In this document: piece after piece, positions 1-5,487 of the stretch
How the letters are laid out: each line of letters opens with the position of its first letter
Numbering within the stretch: the first letter of the stretch is position 1
Origin: Chloroflexota bacterium
GTDB taxonomy: Bacteria; Chloroflexota; Limnocylindria; QHBO01
Length of the DNA: 5,487 bases
Direction: 5' to 3'
NCBI GenBank assembly: GCA_013694645.1
Contig: JACDBZ010000172.1
Span: forward strand, 1-5,487
The notes under the pieces: generated by a model
The model's database searches: none
The model's input: the letters and a program-made list of their open reading frames with translations, nothing else
Told to the model about the DNA's origin: nothing
Program-made: the position numbers and the translations under genes

Positions 1-13
1 GTGACCACGCATC

Positions 14-19
14 AAGGAG
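14..19 (+). promoter_or_regulatory. Shine-Dalgarno sequence for the MrfA-type helicase
   Basis: AAGGAG lies five bases upstream of the ATG at 25. This is the only strong Shine-Dalgarno match I see ahead of any gene start in the window. It favours the ATG at 25 over the in-frame GTG at position 1, which has no visible upstream context because the window begins there. Confidence 0.6.
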
Positions 20-24
20 CGCCG

Positions 25-2307
25 ATGCTGACCGCCCCAGCGGGCAACGCCGATGAAGCGATCGCGTCCATGCTCGCCGATCCGTCACTGGCGCGCCTCA
101 TCACCGCGCACCGGGAGCTGGAACCCCGCCCCCCGCGGCACGTCCCCTGGCCGGCAACGCTTGACCCACGGGTCGTCGGCGCGTTGCGCGGCCGCGGAGT
201 CGAGGCCCCCTACACGCACCAGGCCGCCGCCTACGCCGCGGCCAGCATCGGGCGCAACGTGGTCGTGGTCACCCCGACCGCATCGGGCAAGACGCTCTGC
301 TACAACCTGCCCGTCCTGGACGCCATCGCGAAAGACGAGGCGGCGCGGGCGCTCTACCTCTTTCCCACCAAGGCGCTGGCGGCGGATCAGCTGGTGGAGC
401 TGCGTGCCCTGGCGGACGCTGCCGAGCTCGGACTGAAGACACATACGTACGACGGCGACACGCCGGCCAATGTGCGAAGCGTCGTCCGTGCCGCCGGCCA
501 GGTGGTGATCACCAACCCCGATATGCTCCACGCGGCCATCCTTCCGCACCACACGAAGTGGTTCAAGCTCTTCGAAAATCTCCAGTACGTCGTCATCGAC
601 GAGCTGCATACCTACCGTGGGCTCTTCGGTAGCCACGTCGCCAATGTCATTCGCCGCCTGCGTCGCATCTGCAACCACTACGGCGCCGACCCGACCTTCA
701 TCTGCGCATCGGCCACCATCGCAAACCCACGCGAGCTCGCCGAGCGCGTGCTGGAGGCTCCGGTGGAGCTCATTGACGACAACGGCGCGCCATCGGGCCG
801 CAAGCACGTGCTCATCGTCAACCCGCCGGTCGTAAACCCGCAGCTGGGGATTCGGAGCAGCTCGCTGTTGACCGCGCAGCGAATCGCCGAGCGCCTCATC
901 CGTGACGGCGTGCAGACCATCGCCTTCGCCCGCTCACGAACGGCCGTCGAGATCCTGACCACCTACCTGCGCGAGGCGCTCCCGGCATCGCCCGGACATC
1001 CCTCCCCGATCCAGGGCTATCGCGGCGGATACCTGCCCAACGAGCGCCGCGCCATCGAATCGGGACTGCGCGACGGGCGCATCCGCGGGGTCGTGGCAAC
1101 GAATGCGCTGGAGCTCGGAATCGACATCGGAGGGCTGGATGCGGCCATCTGCGTCGGCTATCCCGGCACCATCGCATCGACCTGGCAGCAGATGGGCCGA
1201 TCCGGCCGCCGCGCCGGCACCAGCCTGTCGGTGATGGTCGCCAGCTCGGCGCCCATCGACCAGTTCCTGGCCACACATCCGGAATACTTCTTCGACCGCT
1301 CCCCCGAGCACGGCCGCATCAACCCGGACAACCTGCACCTGCTCCTCGACCATCTCAAGGCGTCGGCGTTCGAGCTGCCCATCCCCGCCGCCGAGCGCTT
1401 CGGGCTGGACGAGACCCCGATGCTGCTCGACGTGCTGGAGGAGGACGGCTTCCTCCGGCGTGCTGGCGACGATCGCTACTACTGGAGCCAGGAGAACTTC
1501 CCGGCCTCGGCATTCAGCCTGCGATCGGCTGCCCAGGAGAACGTCGTGATCATCGACGAAACCGGCGACCGGCCGCGGGTCATCGGCGAGGTCGACCTCT
1601 TCGCCGCCCCGATGCTCGTGCACGAGCAGGCGATCTACATCCACGCCGGGCGCCAGTTCCACGTCGACCGGCTCGACTGGGACGAGCGCAAGGCGTATGT
1701 GCGCGCCGTCGACGTCGACTACTACACCGATGCCGACCTCGGCGTGACCCTCAAGGTCCTCGACGCCTTCGACGAGGTCCACGGAGCCGATGGCGCGCTG
1801 CGCGCGCACGGCGAGGTGATGGTCGCCTGGCATGCGACGCTGTTCAAGAAGATCAAGCTGCACACCCATGAGAACGTCGGCTGGGGGCCGATCGCCCTGC
1901 CCGAGCAGCAGATGCACACGACCGGTGCCTGGATCGTCCCGCCGACGTCGGTGGTCGAGCGATTCGACCGAGAGACGCTCGACGGGGCGCTCATCGGCTG
2001 GGCCCGCGTGGCTCGCTCGGCCGCATCGCTGCTGCTCATGTGCGACGCGCGCGATATCGGCGTGCTGGCGCAGGCCCAGGCGCCGCATACCCTGCGACCC
2101 ACGCTGTTCCTGTACGACGCGGTGCCCGGCGGCGTCGGACTCGCCGAACGGCTCCACGAACTGCACCCCGAGCTGATCGACGCCTGTGCGCGGATGGTGC
2201 GCGACTGCCCGTGCATGGACGGCTGCCCGTCGTGCGTCGGGCCGGTCGCGGAGGTCGGCGTGCATGGCAAGGCAACGTGCGGCGAGCTGCTCGCCGTGAT
2301 GGCCTGA
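25..2307 (+). CDS. mrfA: DExH-box helicase with C-terminal DUF1998 zinc-binding domain, MrfA/YprA family
   Basis: An SF2 DNA helicase of about 760 residues, close to the usual family length. Residue numbers here count from the in-frame GTG at base 1. Seen in sequence: a Q-motif-like YTHQ (71-74), Walker A TPTASGKT (91-98), motif Ia PTKALAADQ (122-130), TNPDMLH (171-177), motif II DELH (200-203), motif III SATI (237-240), TIAFARSR (306-313), motif V ATNALELGIDIG (366-377) and the arginine-finger motif QQMGRSGRR (396-404). A winged-helix-like region follows near 440-500. The C-terminal DUF1998 part ends in CPCMDGCPSC, whose cysteines 736, 738, 742 and 745 match the family's zinc site. Family knowledge: B. 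subtilis MrfA is an ATP-dependent helicase of mitomycin C repair; Hrq1 is the eukaryotic relative. The start at 25 is chosen for its AAGGAG; the frame is open to base 1, so a longer form cannot be excluded. The downstream exonuclease gene is almost contiguous. Confidence 0.93.
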   Translation: MLTAPAGNADEAIASMLADPSLARLITAHRELEPRPPRHVPWPATLDPRVVGALRGRGVEAPYTHQAAAYAAASIGRNVVVVTPTASGKTLCYNLPVLDAIAKDEAARALYLFPTKALAADQLVELRALADAAELGLKTHTYDGDTPANVRSVVRAAGQVVITNPDMLHAAILPHHTKWFKLFENLQYVVIDELHTYRGLFGSHVANVIRRLRRICNHYGADPTFICASATIANPRELAERVLEAPVELIDDNGAPSGRKHVLIVNPPVVNPQLGIRSSSLLTAQRIAERLIRDGVQTIAFARSRTAVEILTTYLREALPASPGHPSPIQGYRGGYLPNERRAIESGLRDGRIRGVVATNALELGIDIGGLDAAICVGYPGTIASTWQQMGRSGRRAGTSLSVMVASSAPIDQFLATHPEYFFDRSPEHGRINPDNLHLLLDHLKASAFELPIPAAERFGLDETPMLLDVLEEDGFLRRAGDDRYYWSQENFPASAFSLRSAAQENVVIIDETGDRPRVIGEVDLFAAPMLVHEQAIYIHAGRQFHVDRLDWDERKAYVRAVDVDYYTDADLGVTLKVLDAFDEVHGADGALRAHGEVMVAWHATLFKKIKLHTHENVGWGPIALPEQQMHTTGAWIVPPTSVVERFDRETLDGALIGWARVARSAASLLLMCDARDIGVLAQAQAPHTLRPTLFLYDAVPGGVGLAERLHELHPELIDACARMVRDCPCMDGCPSCVGPVAEVGVHGKATCGELLAVMA

Positions 2308-2310
2308 CCG

Positions 2311-3537
2311 ATGCGTACCCTGGCAGATCGACTCGCGACCGTCCGTGCCGAACGGGTCACTCCCCCGCCTCCGCGGCCGAGCGACCAGGATCGGCTCGAC
2401 CGTCTCGCCCGGTGGTTCGACGCGCGCACCGACGTCACCCAGAACGGCACCGTGCTGGTCGTGGAGCGCAGCGTTGCTGCCTCCGAAGCCACGGTCGATG
2501 CGCTCGGACAGCTCGCCCCGGCCGCCTACTTCGACACCGAGACGACCGGACTGTCGACCGGTGCCGGCACGGTGATCTTCCTCGCCGGCGTGGCGCGCGT
2601 GTCGGGCGGTCGTATCCGGGTCTGCCAGTACCTGCTGCCGGACTACCCGTACGAGCCGGCGCTCCTTCGCGCCCTGGCGGCAGACCTCGCTTCGTCACCC
2701 CGAATCGTCACGTACAACGGGCGCACCTTCGATCTGCCGATGCTCGCCGCACGACTGACGTTCCACGGCCTGTTCCGTGACCAGGCGACCCTCCCCGGCA
2801 CGCACGACGACCTGCTGCCCGATGCGCGGCGCCTCTTCCGTCGTCCGTTGGGGGGCGCGCGGCTGGCCGACGTGGAGGCCGGCGTGCTCGGCGTGCGTCG
2901 CGGCTCGGACTGCCCGGGCAGCGAGGTGCCCGGGCGCTACTTCGGCTACCTGCGTGGTGGGTCGCCCGACATCCTCGCCGATGTGCTCGATCACAACTTC
3001 CAGGACGTCGTCAGCCTCGTCCTGCTCGAAGCCGAGCTGTGCCGCCTGCGTGCCGGAGGCTGGCGCAATGCACCCCTGCTTGATCCGCGCGGCATGGCGC
3101 TCGAGCTGCTTCGAACCGGCGCCGTCGACGACGCGCTCGAGCTGGTCGAGACGGCACAGGCCGTGACCAGCGACCCGGCGGAGGCCAATGCCCTGCGGCG
3201 AGTGGCGTCGCGGCTTCTCATCGCGATGGGCCACCTGGATCGAGCCGAGCAGCTCTGGACGCTCGGCACGCGCCGCGCATCGGTGGATGCGGCGAGTGCA
3301 TGGGTGGAGGTTGCCCGCATTCGTGAGCGGCACCGCGGCGACCTCCACGGGGCCATGGAGGCGACGGCGGCCGCGTCACGCGTCCTCGATATCGCCTTCG
3401 CCCTCGGCCGCGGCGGGTCGATGCACGAAGTGGGGCGGACCAGGATCGCGGTGGAGCGCCGCCTGCGCCGCCTGCGCCGATGGGTCGCCGCCGCCGAGCG
3501 GCGGGCGGCGCGCGAAGCGCACCTGCGCGTTGCCTGA
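2311..3537 (+). CDS. mrfB: DEDDh-type RNase H-fold exonuclease with helical-repeat tail, MrfB/YprB family
   Basis: A 408-residue protein starting three bases after the helicase stop, with no clear Shine-Dalgarno, so translation is probably coupled. Seen in sequence: exonuclease motif I YFDTETTGL (73-81; D75, E77), TYNGRTFDLP (134-143; D141), HDDLLPDARRLFRR (165-178), the family-typical SEVPGRYF (204-211), and the HNxxD motif at 228-232 (H228, D232). Together these form a complete DEDDh metal-binding set, so it should be active. Residues 258-360 are helical and TPR-like (for example the LLRTGAVDDALELVE stretch near 266-280). The last 28 residues contain ten arginines. Family knowledge: B. subtilis MrfB is a metal-dependent exonuclease acting with MrfA in mitomycin C repair. 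The adjacent helicase supports the same partnership. No signal peptide or membrane segment is visible, so it should act in the cytoplasm on DNA. Confidence 0.88.
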   Translation: MRTLADRLATVRAERVTPPPPRPSDQDRLDRLARWFDARTDVTQNGTVLVVERSVAASEATVDALGQLAPAAYFDTETTGLSTGAGTVIFLAGVARVSGGRIRVCQYLLPDYPYEPALLRALAADLASSPRIVTYNGRTFDLPMLAARLTFHGLFRDQATLPGTHDDLLPDARRLFRRPLGGARLADVEAGVLGVRRGSDCPGSEVPGRYFGYLRGGSPDILADVLDHNFQDVVSLVLLEAELCRLRAGGWRNAPLLDPRGMALELLRTGAVDDALELVETAQAVTSDPAEANALRRVASRLLIAMGHLDRAEQLWTLGTRRASVDAASAWVEVARIRERHRGDLHGAMEATAAASRVLDIAFALGRGGSMHEVGRTRIAVERRLRRLRRWVAAAERRAAREAHLRVA

Positions 3538-3556
3538 TCGAGTCACGCCAGATACG
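3538..3556. other. Minimal convergent junction between mrfB and the pfkB-family gene
   Basis: Only 19 bases separate the two stop codons. I see no hairpin followed by a T tract on either strand, so each transcript may run into the other gene or end by a factor-dependent mechanism. Confidence 0.6.
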
Positions 3557-4399
3557 TCAGGCCCGTCGCGCCTCGAGCACCCTGATGACCAGTTCGGTCG
3601 CCAGATCGGCAGCTTCCAGCGGGGAGACGCCGTGAGCGAGATTGATGGCGAAGCCGGCGCCAAACGTATCGCCCGCACCGTTGGCGGAAACGCCGGTGAC
3701 GACACGGCGCGGCACGCTGGCGACGATGCGGTCGAGAGCAGGATCGTCGAGCAGGTATCCCTCGGTGCCGAGCGTCACGACCAGGATCGGCCGTGGTCCC
3801 ACGCGGCGTCGCAGCTCTGTGGCCTGCGAGAATGGATCTCCGCGGGCTTCCACGAGATCCTCGGTGCTGACGACAATCGCATCGACCGCAGCGATGACCC
3901 GCTCCTGCGCTGCCGACAGTGTGTTGAGGGCAAGCGCGCGCACTTCCTCGCCCGTCACGAGGCGACGCAGCCATCCCTGGATGAGCAGGATGATTCGATC
4001 CGGGTTCAGCTCCGCTCGAAGCCCGTCGACGAGGGCTGGCGATACTTCGCTCGCGATCGGCGCGACCAGCGCGACATCGGGTCGTCCCAGGTCGCGCAGC
4101 CCGTTGACCGCGATCGGCTCCGCGAGTGCCTCGAGAACAAGCACGCGCTCGCCGTCCCGCGCTTCATGCCGGTAGACGGTCGTATGCGGCACCGGCTGGC
4201 ACGCAAGCTGACCCAGCTCGCGCAGCGAATCGAGGCCATCGCGAGCTGCGGGCTCGGTCCCCGCCACGGTCAGGGTCACGAGTCGCGCATCCTCGGATCG
4301 AGCTGCCCGACCTGCATGCAGCACGGATCCGCCCGGGGCCACGGATCCGTCGGTGAAGCGGTCGATCGTCAGACCCCCCACGATCAGCATCTCGGTCAC
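3557..4399 (-). CDS. PfkB-family carbohydrate/nucleoside kinase, substrate unknown
   Basis: A 280-residue protein when started at the GTG at 4399. ATG at 4390 (three codons later) is the alternative; longer in-frame starts would add an Arg-rich, non-family N-terminus. Seen in sequence: the opening strand LIVGGLTIDRF (5-15), the glycine-rich GGSVLHAGRAA (23-33) where this family binds the sugar, LIQGWLRR (140-147), VTLGTEGYLL (208-217), and the C-terminal signature NGAGDTFGAGFA (240-251) whose D244 is the expected catalytic base next to the anion hole. The usual NxxE metal motif is replaced by STED (178-181). Family knowledge: PfkB/ribokinase enzymes transfer phosphate from ATP to a hydroxymethyl group of sugars or nucleosides; the motifs do not settle the substrate. 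It converges with mrfB (19 bases between stops) and diverges from the small acidic gene, so it is probably monocistronic. Confidence 0.85.
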   Translation of the reverse strand: MTEMLIVGGLTIDRFTDGSVAPGGSVLHAGRAARSEDARLVTLTVAGTEPAARDGLDSLRELGQLACQPVPHTTVYRHEARDGERVLVLEALAEPIAVNGLRDLGRPDVALVAPIASEVSPALVDGLRAELNPDRIILLIQGWLRRLVTGEEVRALALNTLSAAQERVIAAVDAIVVSTEDLVEARGDPFSQATELRRRVGPRPILVVTLGTEGYLLDDPALDRIVASVPRRVVTGVSANGAGDTFGAGFAINLAHGVSPLEAADLATELVIRVLEARRA

Positions 4400-4404
4400 C
4401 GGTC

Positions 4405-4410
4405 TATCAT
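4405..4410 (+). promoter_or_regulatory. Candidate -10 box for the 106-residue gene (leaderless)
   Basis: TATCAT (5 of 6 to TATAAT) ends six bases before the ATG at 4417. That places a transcription start at or next to the A of the start codon, which fits a leaderless mRNA and explains the lack of a Shine-Dalgarno. I see no convincing -35 hexamer, which would lie inside the opposing kinase gene. Inference from position and sequence only. Confidence 0.35.
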
Positions 4411-4411
4411 C
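4406..4411 (-). promoter_or_regulatory. Candidate -10 box for the PfkB-family kinase (leaderless)
   Basis: On the minus strand GATGAT (4 of 6 to TATAAT) ends six bases before the GTG at 4399, the same geometry as the opposing box, with which it overlaps by five bases. It supports GTG 4399 as the start, but the match is weak and no -35 is evident. Confidence 0.25.
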
Positions 4412-4416
4412 GGCTG

Positions 4417-4737
4417 ATGCGACTCTTCTTCTACGAGCTCCACGAGGGCGCCACCGACCTGATGACCGACGCGGTCCTCGTCTCGGAGGCCGACCATACC
4501 CCAGAGACATACCTCTCGATGGTGCGCGCTGCGCGGGCTGCCATCATCGACACCTTCGAGGAGGACACGCTCGTCGAGGCGATCGCCCGCGAGCTCGAGC
4601 GCAGCCACGACTTCACGTATATCAGTGACGAGAAGCTGCGCGCCAGCATGAGCGTCGGGATGGGCGACGATGACACCTACCTGGTGGAGCAGAGCGACGA
4701 GTTCCGGAGCATCGTCGCGGAGCTGGAGCGCTCCTAG
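4417..4737 (+). CDS. Small acidic protein of unknown function (106 aa)
   Basis: I do not recognise this protein. It starts MRLFFYELHEGATDL and ends VAELERS. It is strongly acidic, with 25 Asp/Glu against 9 Lys/Arg and no cysteine. The order is a short hydrophobic strand (3-8), a likely helix from 29 to 62 (TPETYLSMVRAARAAIIDTF, then an Glu-rich EAIARELERS), a middle segment with FTYISDEKL (66-74), a DDD cluster (84-86), and a final acidic helix. There is no signal peptide or membrane segment, so it should be a small soluble cytoplasmic protein. It is likely real: codon use is G/C-ending like its neighbours, it fits exactly between the divergent kinase start and the non-coding box region, and no better frame covers this stretch. 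Its start lies 17 bases from the kinase start, so the two could be co-regulated. The function is open. Confidence 0.7.
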   Translation: MRLFFYELHEGATDLMTDAVLVSEADHTPETYLSMVRAARAAIIDTFEEDTLVEAIARELERSHDFTYISDEKLRASMSVGMGDDDTYLVEQSDEFRSIVAELERS

Positions 4738-4751
4738 CGCGACTGGCGGCG

Positions 4752-4763
4752 CCGATATTTCGG
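4752..4763 (+). repeat. Palindromic box 1, CCGATATTTCGG
   Basis: Arms CCGA and TCGG are perfectly complementary around core TATT. It is followed one base later by CATTCCC, exactly as in box 4. It lies 14 bases past the stop of the 106-residue gene. Confidence 0.6.
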
Positions 4764-4798
4764 ACATTCCCGACGCCGGCCCGAGATGCCGTGGAGTT

Positions 4799-4821
4799 CC
4801 ACCGAAATTTCGGTGGGTTTT
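4799..4821 (+). terminator. Candidate intrinsic terminator built on box 2
   Basis: The perfect palindrome CCACCGAAATTTCGGTGG (4799-4816) can fold as a 7-bp stem with an AATT loop, followed by G and TTTT (4818-4821). It lies 61 bases downstream of the stop of the 106-residue gene and is oriented to end that transcript. The T tract is short and the stem modest, so it may equally be just the best-preserved copy of the repeated box. The opposite strand has no T run after the stem. Confidence 0.35.
4802..4813 (+). repeat. Palindromic box 2, CCGAAATTTCGG
   Basis: This is the only fully symmetric copy, and the symmetry continues outward to 18 bases (4799-4816). It starts 50 bases after box 1. Confidence 0.65.
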
Positions 4822-4886
4822 CGAGCGTGGCGAGGGACGGGCCATTCCATCGCTCATCGCATGTTGCCGCGCCCCGCGGGATTCGA

Positions 4887-4898
4887 CCGATATTTCAG
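4887..4898 (+). repeat. Palindromic box 3, CCGATATTTCAG
   Basis: Identical to box 1 except for one mismatch in the right arm (TCAG). It is flanked by A and T as in boxes 2 and 4 and starts 85 bases after box 2. Confidence 0.5.
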
Positions 4899-4950
4899 TT
4901 CTTGTGCGGCCTGCGACGTGCCATTGCGCAGGCGTCGAGCGGAAGCCATA

Positions 4951-4962
4951 CCGATAGTTCGG
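4951..4962 (+). repeat. Palindromic box 4, CCGATAGTTCGG
   Basis: Both arms are intact around core TAGT, flanked by A and T. It is followed one base later by CATTCCC, the same offset as after box 1. Confidence 0.55.
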
Positions 4963-5000
4963 TCATTCCCCGCGTGGGAAGGCCGCCACGCCGGGTTCGG

Positions 5001-5012
5001 CCTAAATTTCGG
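5001..5012 (+). repeat. Palindromic box 5, CCTAAATTTCGG
   Basis: It differs from box 2 by a single base in the left arm. It starts 50 bases after box 4, the same spacing as box 1 to box 2, and ends 12 bases from the ychF stop. Confidence 0.5.
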
Positions 5013-5024
5013 CGGAGAGGGACC

Positions 5025-5487
5025 TCACCGCGCGACGTTGAAGAGGACCTGGAGCACGTCGCCCCCCTTGACCTCGTAGGCCTTACCTTCCTGGCGGAGC
5101 AGGCCGCGCTTGCGGGCCTCCACCATCGAGCCACACGAGAGCAGGTCATCCACGCTGATCACCTCGGCTCGGATGAAGCCGCGCGCCAGGTCGGAGTGGA
5201 TGGCGCCGGCGGCGTCCACGGCGCTTGACCCCACACGCAGTGTCCATGCCCGGCACTCGTCTTCGCCGGCGGTGAAGAAGCTGAACAGGCCCAGCAGGGC
5301 GTAGGTGAGGCCGATGACCCGGCCCCGTGACGGCTCGCTGATTCCGAGGTCATCCATGAACAGCCGGGCGTCCTCATCCGGCAGCTCACCGATCTCGGCC
5401 TCGATCTGTCCGGCCAGCGCTGCCACGTCGGTGTGCGGATGCGCGTAGCGCGCCCGTCCGGCCGCCTCAAGGGCGGCGGCCCCCGGG
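5025..5487 (-). CDS. ychF: Ribosome-associated ATPase YchF, C-terminal part (5' end outside window)
   Basis: The frame is open from the right window edge to the TGA at 5025-5027, giving about 153 C-terminal residues of a family usually near 360; the GTP-binding-type domain and start lie outside. Seen in sequence: an IEAEIGELPDEDARLFMDDLGI segment aligns with the end of the ATPase domain, then the TGS-like domain with LLGLFSFFTAGEDECRAWTL, AGAIHSDLARGFIRAEVIS, and the terminal EGKAYEVKGGDVLQVLFNV, which match YchF landmarks (FTAG, RAWT, H-x-D/N-F/L-x-K/R-GFIRA, GDV..FNV). Two residues (AR) follow the usual FNV end. Family knowledge: YchF is a universally conserved Obg-like protein that prefers ATP, binds the ribosome and affects translation and stress response. 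GTG at 5426 is an internal valine, not a start, because homology continues upstream of it. Confidence 0.9.
   Translation of the reverse strand, partial: PGAAALEAAGRARYAHPHTDVAALAGQIEAEIGELPDEDARLFMDDLGISEPSRGRVIGLTYALLGLFSFFTAGEDECRAWTLRVGSSAVDAAGAIHSDLARGFIRAEVISVDDLLSCGSMVEARKRGLLRQEGKAYEVKGGDVLQVLFNVAR

Larger units (their letters stand above)
4738..5024. other. Non-coding convergent intergenic region with five palindromic boxes
   Basis: These 287 bases separate the stop of the 106-residue gene from the stop of ychF. Open frames crossing it give low-complexity, unfamiliar translations and continue antisense into ychF, so I call it non-coding. Its distinctive content is five copies of a CCGA-N4-TCGG box beginning at 4752, 4802, 4887, 4951 and 5001, with AT-rich cores standing out from the GC-rich background. 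CATTCC also recurs three times (4765, 4843, 4964). Since both flanking genes end here, the region is not an ordinary promoter for either of them. Confidence 0.75.

Noticed and set aside
85..807. A 240-codon minus-strand frame inside the mrfA N-terminal region
   Set aside because: Antisense to the Walker A to motif III region of the helicase, with no recognisable protein features; a shadow frame.
934..2265. A 443-codon open frame on the minus strand inside mrfA
   Set aside because: It is antisense to conserved helicase and DUF1998 coding sequence. Its translation is Arg/His/Val/Asp-rich without motifs, as expected for a stop-poor shadow frame in GC-rich DNA.
3188..4417. A 409-codon plus-strand frame spanning the mrfB 3' end and all of the kinase gene
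   Set aside because: It overlaps mrfB in another frame and lies fully antisense to a recognisable PfkB kinase. No domain is visible in its translation.
4752..5012. CRISPR array
   Set aside because: The repeated unit is only 12-14 bases and imperfect. The intervals between boxes vary (38, 73, 52, 38 bases), and no cas gene is nearby.
4752..5012. Boxes as DNA-damage (SOS-type) operators for the mrfAB operon
   Set aside because: They lie more than 1.2 kb downstream of the operon, between unrelated convergent gene ends. Nothing similar is visible ahead of mrfA in the few bases available.
4791..5228. A plus-strand frame across the box region into ychF antisense
   Set aside because: The second half is antisense to conserved YchF and the first half only translates the palindromic boxes. 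No plausible start signal or protein features.

Overview
The window is high-GC bacterial DNA with dense, G/C-ending-codon genes. It looks like chromosomal housekeeping sequence rather than a mobile island: I see no transposase, integrase, tRNA, rRNA or CRISPR array. A Chloroflexota-type or actinobacterial-type lineage would fit the composition, the pairing of MrfA with MrfB, and the near absence of Shine-Dalgarno sequences at internal genes. This placement is inference and weak.

Left part (1-3537, + strand): a two-gene operon. The first gene is a superfamily 2 DExH helicase with a C-terminal DUF1998-type four-cysteine cluster (MrfA/YprA family). Three bases later comes a DEDDh-type RNase H-fold exonuclease with a helical-repeat tail (MrfB/YprB family). 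In Bacillus subtilis these two proteins act together in a nucleotide-excision-like pathway, independent of UvrABC, that removes mitomycin C damage: the helicase is thought to open or translocate on damaged DNA and the nuclease to degrade the damaged strand. The same order and tight coupling here argue for the same role.

Middle part (3557-4737): the operon meets, tail to tail with only 19 bases between stops, a minus-strand PfkB-family sugar or nucleoside kinase of unknown substrate. The kinase start lies 17 bases from the start of a divergent plus-strand gene for a 106-residue acidic protein that I do not recognise. The tiny divergent gap holds two overlapping -10-like hexamers, each six bases from its start codon, which suggests leaderless transcripts in both directions.

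Right part (4738-5487): a 287-base non-coding stretch between two convergent gene ends, followed by the C-terminal 153 or so residues of the ribosome-associated ATPase YchF on the minus strand, cut by the window edge. The non-coding stretch carries five copies of a 12-base palindromic box with arms CCGA and TCGG around an AT-rich four-base core. One copy is extended to a perfect 18-base palindrome followed by TTTT and may act as a terminator. Two of the inter-box distances are exactly 50 bases and the boxes at those ends match, so a roughly 62-base two-box module seems to be duplicated. This box cluster is the least explained signal in the window.
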